From assembly GCA_009760855.2 (NCBI GenBank), contig WPIO01000505.1, forward strand, positions 1 through 34,644: a stretch of DNA of 34,644 bases, given 5' to 3'. Below, in pieces: positions 21,333 to 32,439 of the stretch; position 1 is the stretch's first letter; each line of letters opens with the position of its first letter. Source of the stretch: Cristatella mucedo (Eukaryota > Bryozoa > Phylactolaemata > Cristatellidae). The notes below the pieces were generated by a model that saw only the letters and a program-made list of their open reading frames with translations, was not told the origin of the DNA and ran no database searches. The position numbers and the translations under genes are program-made.

Positions 21333-23880
21333 CCAGCCAGCGCACGCTCCGACATGCAGATTTGAAGCTGCTAGATACTCCGCGATCTGCCGCGAACTCG
21401 TGCGAAACGTGTTATTTACGTGCGAAATGCTTTAAACAAGGTGCAGCACTCTGCTGCCAGCCAGGGCACGCTCCGACACGCAGATTTGATGTTTGTACAT
21501 ATTCCGCGATCTGCTGCGAACTCGTGCAAAACGTGTTATTTACGTGCGAAATGCTTTAAACAAGGTGCAGCACTCTGCTGCCAGCAAGCGTACGCTCTGA
21601 AATGTAGATTTGAAGTTTCTACATATTCCGCGATCTGCTGCGAACTGGGGCGAAACGTGTTTTTACGTGCGAAATGCTTTAAACAAGGTGCAGCACTCTG
21701 CTGCCAGCCAGCGCACGCTCCGAAATGTAGATTTGAAGTTTCTAGATATTCCGCGATCTGCTGCGAACTCGTGCGAAAAACGTGTTATTTACGTGCGAAA
21801 TGCTTTAAACAAGGTGCAGCACTCTGCTGCCAGCCAGCGCACGCTCCGACATGCAGATTTGAAGTTTCTACATATTCCGCGATCTGCTGCGAACTGTGTG
21901 CGAAACGTGTTATTTACGTGCGAAATGCTTTAAACAAGGTGCAGCACTCTGCTGCCAGCCAGCGCACGCTCCGACACCCAGATTTGAAGTTTCTACATAT
22001 TCCGCGATCTGCTGCGAACTCGTGCAAAACGTGTTATTTTTACGTGCGAAATGCTTTAAACAAGGTGCAGCACTCTGCTGCCAGCCAGCGCACGCTCCGA
22101 CATGCAGATTTGAAGTTTTCTACATATTCCGCGATCTGCTGCGAACTCGTGCAAAACGTGTTATTTACGTGCGAAATGCTTTACACAAGGTGCAGCACTC
22201 TGCTGCCAGCAAGCGCACGCTCCGACATACAGATTTGAAGTTTCTACAAATTCCGCGATCTGGTGCGAACTCGTGCGAAACGTGTTATTTACGTGCGAAA
22301 TGCTTTAAACATGGTGCAGTACTCTGCAGCCAGTTAGCGCACGCTCCGACATGCAGATTTGAAGTTTCTACACATTCCGCGATCTGGTGCGAACTCGTGC
22401 GAAACGTGTTATTTACGTGCGAAATGCTTTAAAAAAGGTGCAGCACTCTGCTGCGAGCAAGCGCACGCTCCGACATGCAGATTTGAAGTGTCAACATATT
22501 CCGCGATCTGCCGCGAACTCGTGCGAAACGTGTTTACTACGTGCGAAATGCTTTAAACAAGGTGCAGCACTCTGCTGCCAGCAAGCGCACGCTCCGACAT
22601 GCAGATTTGAAGTTTCTAGATATTCCGCGATCTGCTGCGAACTCGTGCGAAACGTGTTATTTACGTGCGAAATGCTTTAAACAAGGTGCAGCACTCTGCT
22701 GCCAGCCAGGGCACGCTCCGACATGCAGATTTGAAGTTTCTACATATTCCGCGATCTGCTGCGAACTCGTGCAAAACGTGTTATTTACGTGCGAAATGCT
22801 TTAAACAAGGTGCAGCACTCTGCTGCCAGCCAGCGCACGCTCCGACATGCAGATTTGAAGTTTCTAGATATTCCGCGATCTGCTGCGAACTCGTGCGAAA
22901 ACGTGTTATTTACGTGCGAAATGCTTAAAAACAAGGTGCAGCACTCTGCTGCCAGCCAGCGCACGCTCCGACATGCAGATTTGAAGTTTCTACATATTCC
23001 GCGATCTGCTGCAAACTAGTGCAAAACGTGTTATTTACGTGCGAAATGCTTTAAACAAGGTAAAGCACTATGCTGCAAGCCAGCACACGCTCCGACATGC
23101 AGATTTGAAGTTTCTACATATTCCGCGATCTGCTGCGAACTCGTGCGAAACGTGTTATTTACGTGCGAATGCTTTTTAAATCATGGTGCAGCACTCTGCT
23201 GCCAGCCAGCGCACGCTCCGACATGCAGATTTGAAGTTTCTACATATTCCGCGATCTGCTGCGAACTCGTGCGAAACGTGTTATTTACGTGCGAAATGCT
23301 TTAAACAAGGTGCAGCACTCTGCTGCCAGCCAGCGCACGCTCCGACATGCAGATTTGAAGTTTCTACATATTCCGCGATCTGCTGCGAACTCGTGCAAAA
23401 CGTGTTATTTACGTGCGAAATGCTTTAAAGAAGGTGCAGCACTCTGCTGCCAGCCAGGGCACGCTCCGACATGCAGATTTGAAGTTTTTACATATTCCGC
23501 GATCTGCTGCGAACTTGTGCGAAACGTGTTATTTACGTGCGAAATGCTTTAAACAAGGTGCAGCACTCTGCTGCCAGCCAGCGCACGCTCCGACATGCAG
23601 ATTTGAAGTTTCTACATATTCCGCGATCTCCTGCGAACTTGTGCAAAACGTGTTTATTACGTGCGAAATGCTTTAAACAAGTTGCAGCACTCTGCTACCA
23701 GCAAGCGCACGCTCCGACATGCAGATTTGAAGTTTCTACATATTCCGCGATCTGCCGCGAACTGGTGCGAAACGTGTTTTTACGTGCGAAATGCTTTAAA
23801 CAAGGTGCAGCACTCTGCTGCGAGCAAGCACACGCTCCGAAATGCAGATTTGAAGTTTCTACATATTCCGCGATCTGCTG

Positions 23881-24496
23881 CGAACTTGTGCGAAACGTGT
23901 TATTTACGTGCGAAATGCTTTAAACAAGGTGCAGCACTCTGCTGCCAGCCAGGGCACGCTCCGACACGCAGATTTGATGTTTGTACATATTCCGCGATCT
24001 GCTGCGAACTCGTGCAAAACGTGTTTTTTACGTGCGAAATGCTTTAAAGAAGGTGCAGCACTCTGCTGGGAGCAAGCGCACGCTCCGACATGCAGATTTG
24101 AAGTGTCTACATATTCCGCGATCTGCCGCGAACTCGTGCGAAACGTGTTTATTACGTGCGAAATGCTTTAAACAAGGTGCAGCACTCTGCTGCCAGCAAG
24201 TGCACGCTCCGACAAGCAGATTTGAAGTTTCTACATATTCCGCGATCTGCTGCGAACTGGTGCGAAACGTGTTATTTACGTGCGAATTGCTTTGAACAAG
24301 GTGCAGCTCTCTGCTGCCAGCCAGGGCACGCTCCGACACGCATATTTGATGTTTTTACATATTCTGCGATCTGCTGCGAACTCGTGCGAAACGTGTTATT
24401 TACGTGCGAAATGCTTTAAACAAGATACAGCACTCTGCTGCCAGCCAGCGCACGCTCCGAAATGTAGATTTGAAGTTTCTACATATTCCGCGATCT
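23881..24496 (+). repeat. 616-bp segment, second copy
   Basis: Matches 16,684-17,299 with one difference seen at 24,026. To the right this copy retains the cassette alleles CTCCTGCG and TTTATTACG, so it is probably closer to the unconverted form. Confidence 0.9.
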
Positions 24497-24667
24497 CCTG
24501 CGAACTTGTGCAAAACGTGTTTATTACGTGCGAAATGCTTTAAACAAGTTGCAGCACTCTGCTGCCAGCCAGCCCACGCTCCGACATGCAGATTTGAAGT
24601 TTTTACATATTCCGCGATCTGCTGCGAACTGGTGCGAAACGTGTTGTTTACGTGCGAAATGCTTTAA
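24280..24667 (+). repeat. Marked cassette, copy 9 (last)
   Basis: GTGCGAATTGCTTTGAAC, GCATATTTGATG, CAAGATACAG (24,421) and ATCTCCTGCG are intact. The third unit reads CAAGTTGCAGCAC but then CTGCCAGCCAGCCCACG rather than CTACCAGCA, so it is partly consensus-like. No further copy occurs downstream. Confidence 0.87.
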
Positions 24668-24799
24668 ACAAGGTGCAGCACTCTGCTGGGAGCAAGCGCA
24701 CGCTCCGACATGCAGATTTGAAGTTTCTACATATTCCGCGATCTGCTGCGAACTCGTGCGAAACGTGTTTATTACGTGCGAAATGCTTTAAACAAGGTG

Positions 24800-27700
24800 C
24801 AGCACTCTGCTGCCAGCAAGCGCACGCTCCGACATGCAGATTTGAAGTTTCTACATATTCCGCGATCTGCTGCGAACTCGTGCAAAACGTGTTATTTACG
24901 TGCGAAATGCTTTAAACAAGGTGCAGCACTCTGCTGCCAGCAAGCGCACGCTCCGACATGCAGATTTGAAGTTTCTACATATTCCGCGATCTGCTGCGAA
25001 CTCGTGCGAAACGTGTTATTTACGTGCGAAATGCTTTAAACAAGGTGCAGCACTCTGCTGCCAGCCAGCGCACGCTCCGACATGCAGATTTGAAGTTTCT
25101 ACATATTCCGCGATCTGCTGCGAACTCGTGCGAAACGTGTTTTTTACGTGCGAATGCTTTAAACATGGTGCAGCACTCTGCTGCCAGTCAGCGCACGCTC
25201 CGACATGCAGATTTGAAGTTTCATCATATTCTGCGATCTGCTGCGAACTCGTGCGAAACGTGTTATTTACGTGCGAAATGCTTTAAACAAGGTGCAGCAC
25301 TCTGCTGCCAGCCAGCGCACGCTCCGACATGCAGATTTGAAGTTTCTACATATTCCGCGATCTGCTGCGAACTCGTGCGAAACGTGTTTTTTACGTGCGA
25401 AATGCTTTAAACAAGGTGCAGCACTCTGCTGCCAGCCAGCGCACGCTCCGACATGCAGATTTGAAGTTTCTACATATTCCGCGATCTGCTGCGAACTCGT
25501 GCGAAACGTGTTATTTACGTGCGAAATGCTTTAAACAAGGTGCAGCACTCTGCTGCCAGCCAGCACACGCTCCGACATGCAGATTTGATCTTTCTACGTA
25601 TTCCGCGATCTGCTGCGAACTCGTGCGAAATGTGTTATTTACGTGCGAAATGCTTTAAACATGGTGCAGCACTCTGCTGCTGCCAGCAGCAGCGCACGCT
25701 CCGACATGCAGATTTGAAGTTTCTACATATTCCGCGATCTCTGCGGTGCGAAACGTGTTTTTACGTGCGAAATGCTTTAAAAACAAGGTGCAGCACTCTG
25801 CTGCCAGCAGGGCACGCTCCGACATGCAGATTTGAAGTTTCTACATATTCCGCGATCTGCTGCGAACTCGTGCGAAACGTGTTATTTACGTGCGAAATGC
25901 TTTAAACAAGGTGCAGCACTCTGCTGCCAGCCAGCGCACGCTCCGACATGCAGATTTGAAGTTTCTACATATTCCGCGATCTGCTGCGAACTCGTGCAAA
26001 ACGTGTTTTTTACGTGCGAAATGCTTTAAACAAGGTGCAGCACTCTGCTGCCAGCCAGCGCACGCTCCGACATGCAGATTTGAATTTTGTACATATTCCG
26101 CGATCTGCTGCGAACTCGTGCAAAACGTGTTATTTACGTGCGAAATGCTTTAAACAAGGTGCAGCACTCTGCTGCCAGCCAGCGCACGCTCCGACATGCA
26201 GATTTGAAGTTTCTACATATTCCGCGATCTGCTGCGAACTGGTGCAAAACGTGTTTTTACGTGCGAAATGCTTTAAACAAGGTGCAGCACTCTGCTGCCA
26301 GCCAGGGCACGCTCCGACATGCAGATTTGAAGTTTTTACATATTCCGCGATCTGCTGCGAACTCGTGAAAACGTGTTATTTACGTGCGAAATGCTTTAAA
26401 CAAGGTGCAGCACTCTGCTGCCAGCCAGCGCACGCTCCGACATGCAGATTTGAAGTTTCTTCATATTCCGCGATCTGCTGCGAACTCGTGCGACACGGGT
26501 TATTTACGTGCGAAATGCTTTAAACATGGTGCAGCACTCTGCTGCCAGCCAGCGCACGCTCCGACATGCAGATTTGAAGTTTCTACATATTCCGCGATCT
26601 GCTGCGAACTCGTGCGAAACGTGTTATTTACGTGCGAAATGCTTTAAACAAGGCGCAGCACTCTGCTGCCAGCCAGCACACGCTCCGACATGCAGATTTG
26701 AAGTTTCTACATATTCCGCGATCTGCTGCGAACTCGTGCGAAACGTGTTATTTACGTGCGAAATGCTTTAAACAAGGTGCAGCACTCTGCTGCCAGCAAG
26801 CGCACGCTCCGACATGCAGATTTGAAGTTTCTACATATTCCGCGATCTGCTGCGAACTCGTGCGAAACGTGTTATTTACGTGCGAAATGCTTTAAACAAG
26901 GTGCAGCACTCTGCTGCCAGCAAGCGCACGCTCCGACATGCAGATTTGAAGTTTCTACATATTCCGCGATCTGCTGCGAACTCGTGCGAAACGTGTTATT
27001 TACGTGCGAAATGCTTTAAACAAGGTGCAGCACTCTGCTGCCAGCAAGCGCACGCTCCGACATGCAGATTTGAAGTTTCTACATATTCCGCGATCTGCTG
27101 CGAACTCGTGCAAAACGTGTTGTTTACGTGCGAAATGCTTTAAACAAGGTGCAGCACTCTGCTGCCAGCCAGGGCACGCTCCGACACGCAGATTTGATGT
27201 TTGTACATATTCCGCGATCTGCTGCGAACTCGTGCAAAACGTGTTATTTACGTGCGAAATGCTTTAAACAAGGTGCAGCACTCTGCTGGGAGCAAGCGCA
27301 CGCTCCGAAATGCAGATTTGAAGTTTCTACATATTCCGCGATCTGCTGCGAACTCGTGCAAAACGTGTTATTTACGTGCGAAATGCTTTAAACAAGGTGC
27401 AGCACTCTGCTGCCCGTCAGCGCACGCTCCGACATGCAGATTTGAAGTTTTTACATATTCTGCGATCTGGTGCGAACTCGTGCGAAACGTGTTATTTACG
27501 TGCGAAATGCTTTAAACATGGTGCAGCACTCTGCTGCCAGCCAGCGCACGCTCCGACATGCAGATTTGAAGTTTCTACATATTCCGCGATCTGCTGCGAC
27601 CTCGTGCGAAACGTGTTATTTACGTGCGAAATTTTAAAAACAAGGTGCAGCACTCTGCTGCCAGCAAGCGCACGCTCCGACATGCAGATTTGAAGTTTCT

Positions 27701-29325
27701 ACATATTCCGCGATCTGCAGCAAACTAGTGCGAAAAACGTGTTATTTACGTGCGAAATGCTTTAAACAAGGTGCAGCACTCTGCTGCCAGCAAGCGCACG
27801 CTCCGACATGCAGATTTGAAGTTTCTACATATTCCGCGATCTGCTGCGAACTCGTGCGAAACGTGTTATTTACGTGAGAAATGCTTTAAACAAGGTGCAG
27901 CACTCTGCTGCCAGCCAGGCCACGCTCCGAAATGCAGATTTGAAGTTTCTACATATTCCGCGATCTGCTGGAAACTCGTGCAAAACGTGTTATTTACGTG
28001 CGAAATGCTTTAAACAAGGTGCAGCACTCTGCTGCCAGCCAGCGCACGCTCCGACATGCAGATTTGAAGTTTCTACATATTCCGCGATCTACTGCGAAAC
28101 GTGTGCGAAACGTGTTTATTTACGTGCGAAATGCTTTAAACAAGGTGCAGCACTCTGCTGCCAGCCAGCCAGCACACGCTCCGACATGCAGATTTGAAGT
28201 TTCTACATATTCCGCGATCTGCTGCGAACTCGTGCGAAACGTGTTTTTTACGTGCGAAATGCTTTAAACAAGGTGCAGCACTCTGCTGCCAGCCAGCGCA
28301 CGCTCCGACATGCAGAATTGAAGTTTCTACATATTCCGCGATCTGCTGCGAACTCGTGCGAAACGTGTTATTTACGTGCGAAATGCTTTAAACAAGGTGC
28401 AGCACTCTGCTGCCAGCCAGCGCACGCTCCGACATGCAGATTTGAAGTATCTACATATTCCGCGATCTGCTGCGAACTCGTGCGAAACGTGTTATTTACG
28501 TGCGAAATGCTTTAAACAAGGTGCAGCACTCTGCTGCCAGCAAGCGCACGCTCCGACATGCAGATTTGAAGTTTCTACATATTCCGCGATCTGATGCGAA
28601 CTCGTGCGAAACGTTTATTTACGTGCGAAATGCTTTAAACAAGGTGCAGCACTCTGCTGCCAGCAAGCGCACGCTCCGACATGCAGATTTGAAGTTTCTA
28701 CATATTCCGCGATCTGCTGCGAACTCGTGCGAAACGTGTTATTTACGTGCGAAATGCTTTAAACAAGGTGCAGCACTCTGCTGCCAGCCAGCGCACGCTC
28801 CGACATGCAGATTTGAAGTTTCTACATATTCCGCGATCTGCTGCGAACTCGTGCAAAACGTGTTATTTACGTGCGAAATGCTTTAAACAAGGTGCAGCAC
28901 TCTGCTGCCAGCAAGCGCACGCTCCGACATGCAGATTTGAAGTTTCTACATATTCCGCGATCTGCTGCGAACTCGTGCTAAACGTGTTACTTACGTGCGA
29001 AATGCTTTAAAATGCGTTATTTACGTGCGAAATGCTTTAAACAAGGTGCAGCACTCTGCTGCCAGCCAGGGCACGCTCCGACATGCAGATTTGAAGTTTC
29101 TACATATTCCGCGATCTGCTGCGAACTCGTGCGAAACGTGTTATTTACGTGCGAAATGCTTTAAACAAGGTGCAGCACTCTGCTGCCAGCCAGCGCACGC
29201 TCCGACACGCAGATTTGAAGTTTCTACATATTCCGCGATCTGCTGCGAACTTGTGCGAAACGTGTTTGTTACGTGCGAAATGCTTTAAACAAGGTGCAGC
29301 ACTCTGCTGCCAGCCAGGGCACGCT
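24800..29325 (+). repeat. Domain I, block e: uniform units next to the edge
   Basis: About 36 units, many indistinguishable from the consensus apart from CCAGCCAG or CCAGCAAG choice, ACTCGTGCG or ACTCGTGCA, and occasional ACATGG for ACAAGG. No marked cassette is seen. Local changes are a shortened GATCTCTGCGGTGCG near 25,736, GTGCGAAACGTGTGCGAAAC-like rearrangement near 28,093 and a 30-bp partial duplication near 29,010. No gene is visible. Confidence 0.82.
28985..29045 (+). repeat. 30-bp partial duplication near the domain edge
   Basis: TTACGTGCGAAATGCTTTAAA is present twice in quick succession, the second time after ATGCGTTA. The GCGATC anchors flanking it (28,957 and 29,111) are 154 bases apart, which is 124 plus 30. 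Confidence 0.82.
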
Positions 29326-29441
29326 TCGTGGCGAAACGTGTGTATTCGACGTGCGAAAGATTTAAAAAAAGTGCCAGCACCTCTGGCTGCCAGCCAGCAC
29401 ACGCTTCCGGAAATGTAGATTTGAAGTTTCTAAATATTCCG
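29310..29441 (+). repeat. Junction between domain I and domain II
   Basis: The last regular unit ends at AGGGCACGCTTCG (about 29,327). It is joined to TGGCGAAACGTGTGTATTCG, which skips roughly 40 bases of unit. From here on insertions are frequent, for example GTGCCAGCACCTCTGGCTGCC. One nearly intact half unit is still seen at about 29,460-29,530. The change in quality happens within a single unit. Confidence 0.8.
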
Positions 29442-32134
29442 CGATCTTCTGCGAAACTCGTGCAAAACGTGTTATTTACGTGCGAAATGCTTTAAACAAG
29501 GTGCAGCACTCTGCTGCCAGCCAGCGCATCGCTCCGACATGAAGATTTGAAGTTCATGAGATATTCCGCGATCTGCTGCGAACTCGTGCGAAATGGTTAT
29601 TTACGTGCGAAATCTTGTCACAACAAGGTGCTTAAAGAACTCTTGGGCGAATGTCCAGCCAGCTCCACACTCCGTAGCGATGAAGATTTAGATTTAGTTT
29701 CTAGATACTTCTGCGATCAGTTTGCGAACTCGTGCGAGATGTGGTATTCGAGTACGAAATGCTCATGACAAGGTGCCAGGGCAGCTTGATGCCAGCCAGC
29801 TCACGCTCCGACATAGAATTTGTAAGTTCAGATGATTCCGAGATCTGCTGTGAACACTTGCGAAATGTGGTTAGTTGACGGTCACGTTGATGCTTGAACA
29901 AGGGCATGCACTGGCTGCAGCCAGCGAAAACGCTCAGGAAAACATGCAGATTTCAAGTTTTCTAGATATTCCGCGATCTGCTGGGTAACTCGGTGGGCAA
30001 TAGGTTGTTTTACGTTTCGAAAAGCTTGAGGAACAAGGGGAAGCACTGGTGCGGACAGCCAGCCCACGCTCCGACCATGCAGATAGTATTGAAGTTCTCT
30101 TAGATAGTTCCGCGATCTGCTGCGAGTCTCGTGCGACATGTGTATAGTGTACGTTAAAAGGAAAGCTTGAAAAAGGTGCAGCAGGTCTTGTTGCCAGCCA
30201 GCTCACGCTCCGACATGCAGATTTGAAGTTTCTAGATATTCCGCGATCTGATCCGAACTCGTGCGAAACGTGTTATTTACGTGCGAAATGCTTTAAACAT
30301 GGTGCAGCACTCTCAGTGACGTCAGCCAGTCACGCCAACGCTCCGACAAGCAGATAGAAAGTGTTCTTAGATTATTCCGCGACGTGCTGAAAACTAAATC
30401 CGGTCGAAACGAACTGTTATTCTAGGGTGGCGAGAAATACTCGAAAACCAAGGTGCCCAAGCACCCTCAGGTGCCAGCCAGCGCACGCTCCGACAGCGCA
30501 GATTTTGTAAGTTTCGCTGATATTCCGCTGATTGCTAGTGCTACTCGTGCAGAATGTGTTATTTACGTTGCAAAGAAAAGCTTGAAATTAAGTGGCGGCA
30601 CTTTGATTACAAGGCCAGGCGCAGAGCGCTCCGACAGTGCAGATTTGAAGTTTCTAGATATTCGCGCGATCTGCTTGCGAAATCGTAGCGAAATGCTGTT
30701 ATTCGTTCGGTGCGGAAAAGCTTGAAACAATGGTGGCAGCACTTTCGGAGGGGCCAGCTAGCTCAGGCTCAGACATGTTAGATTTGATAGTTTCTAGACT
30801 CTTCCGGCGAACAAACTACTGGGGAAAACTCGTTGCAACGAATGTGTGTTATTGTAGTGCGCGAAAGCTTAAAAACAAGGTGCAGTTCTCTGCTGTCAGC
30901 CAGCGCACGCCTCCGGACGAATGCAGAATTTGAAGATTCTAGATATTCAGCGGATGTCTGCGAATCGTGCGAAAATCTGTTATTCGAGTCCCGAAATGAC
31001 TCAACATACAGGTGCAGCACTCAGCTGCCAGCCAGCAACACGCTCCGACATGTAGATTTGAAAGTTCCTAGATATTCGGCGTTACTACTGTGAACTCGTG
31101 CGAAATGTGTTTATTTACGTGCGAAATGCTTGAGACACAGGTGCAGTACTTTGCTAGACAGCCCAGGCGCACGCTAGCCGACGCCAGGCAGATTTGAAGT
31201 TTCTGGATATTCTGCGATCTGCTGCGAATCGTGCGAATGTGTTTATCGTCGTGGGAAATTTTTAGCTCGAAACAAGGTGCAGCACTCTGCTGCCGAGCCT
31301 AGCTCACGCACTCCGACATGCAGATTTGAAAGTTTCTAGAGTATTCAGCGATCTGCTGGCTATTTTCGTGCGAATGTGGGTATTTACGTGCGAAATGCTT
31401 TGAAACAAGGTTGACAGCCACTTTGATGGAAACAGCCAGCTTCACGCTCGGACAATGCAGGGATTAAAAATTTATTTCTAGATATTCCTGGGATCTGCAA
31501 TTGGGAACTCTTGCGAAATGTGTTTTTGATGTTAGAAATGCAGTGAAAACAAGGTGCAGCGTAACCTCTGTAGGCCAGCCAGCTCCATGCTCCGACATGT
31601 AGCTTTGAAGTTTCTAGATTTCCTGCGATCTGCTGTGGCAAACTCGCGTGCTACATGTGTTTATTGTCCGTTGCGCACTACGCGTGAAGCAATGGGGCAA
31701 GCACTCGGCTTGTCAGGGCCAGCAGCGCTCACGGCAGACAATCAGATTTGAATGTTTCTAGGATATGTCGGCGATCCTGTCTGCGCCTCCCGTGCCCCCC
31801 GAAGCTGTGTTAATGTGCGTCGAAATGCTTGAAACTAAGTGCAGGATTATCAGCTACCAGCCATCTCAACTAGTCCGACGAGTAGAGTCTGAATGGTTCC
31901 TAATATTCTGGCGTTCTGCGGTGAACTCGTGCTAAATGTGTATTCGAGTCCGATGCGTCAAATAAAGGGTGTGACGCCAGGTCCAAGTGTGAGCCGAGCC
32001 AGCGCGGCCTTCGAGGCTCGACATGTAGGTACCTGAAGCCTTCCTAGATATGCGGCGTCCACTGTGAACTCGTGCGTAGAGATGTGTTATTATCGGTGCG
32101 AAATGCTGAACAGGGGCAGTCCTTTGCAGCCAGC
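29326..32134 (+). repeat. Domain II: long, insertion-rich satellite units
   Basis: About 20 units of the same family. Twenty successive anchors (GCGATC or its relics) from 29,441 to 32,054 are 127-148 bases apart, mean about 137, against 124 in domain I. The extra length is made of scattered one- and two-base insertions, for example CCGACCATGCAGATAGTATT. Recurrent differences from domain I mark a separate subfamily: TCTAGATATT, GCTTGAAACAAGG, CAGCTCACGCTCC and GCGAAATGTG. No gene is supported: short open frames on both strands here are satellite reading phases broken by indels. The insertions may be uncorrected long-read error or true decay. Confidence 0.85.
31775..31812 (+). repeat. C-rich anomaly within a domain II unit
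   Basis: Between GGCGATCCTG and AAGCTGTG the sequence is CGCCTCCCGTGCCCCCCG. It corresponds to the ACTCGTGCGAAA part of the unit but with C runs. It looks like local error or unusual substitution, not an inserted element. Confidence 0.5.
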
Positions 32135-32439
32135 ATGCGAAATGAGTTATTTAAGTGCAGTTGCCTAAAGCAAGGCTCTGCACTCTGCTGCCAGCTCCCC
32201 ACGCTTCGACGGTGGATATAGAAGTATCTAGATATGTGCGATCTGATGCGAATTCAAGCAAAACCAGTTTTTAAGTGTTAATAGTCTAAAGCAAGGCTCA
32301 GCACTCTGCAGCCAGTTACTGCACGCTAGTACGAGCAGTGTCGAGGTGTCTTTATATTCAGCGATCTTTTGCTGACTCATGCGAAATAAGTTCTTTTAAG
32401 TGCAAATCGCCTAAAGCAAGGCGCCTCACTTTGCATCAA

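Larger units (their letters stand above)
11800..24800 (+). repeat. Domain I, block d: mixed units with cassettes
   Basis: About 105 units alternating between consensus-like runs and marked cassettes (near 11,900, 14,520, 17,083, 20,788 and 24,280). The unit around 12,800-12,870 is more diverged (TGCTTCCAGCC, CACGCTTCGAC, TCAATATATTCTGTGATC). The pair TTTTTACG then CGAAATGTAG recurs near 12,645, 15,335 and 21,660. TCTAGATATT, characteristic of domains II and III, is seen at 21,741, 22,615 and 22,863. No gene is visible. Confidence 0.8.
1..29325 (+). repeat. Domain I: homogenised 124-bp satellite array
   Basis: About 235 units, most of them exactly 124 bp. Most differ from a common consensus at only a few positions, and runs of adjacent units can be practically identical, for example between about 26,760 and 27,140. 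Recurrent alternatives include CAGCGCACG or CAGGGCACG or CAAGCGCACG, ACATGCAG or ACACGCAG or AAATGTAG, CTCGTGCG or CTGGTGCG or CTTGTGCA, and TTATTTACG or TTGTTTACG or TTTTTACG. The shared variants in distant units suggest concerted evolution by unequal exchange or gene conversion. Small indels, partial units and partial duplications are scattered through it. The domain ends abruptly near 29,325. Confidence 0.96.

Noticed and set aside
1-29325. CRISPR array
   Set aside because: Repeats are contiguous units of 124 bases with no unique spacers; repeat and spacer lengths do not fit, and no cas genes are present.
29326-32134. Insertion of a transposable element at the domain I/II edge
   Set aside because: Every stretch can still be aligned to the satellite unit; no terminal repeats, target duplication or transposase-like frame is seen.
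32225-32262. Hammerhead ribozyme core in the satellite
   Set aside because: CTGATGCGAA resembles the CTGATGA...GAAA core, but the required CTGANGA is not complete, the consensus has CTGCTGCGAA, and no flanking stems fit.
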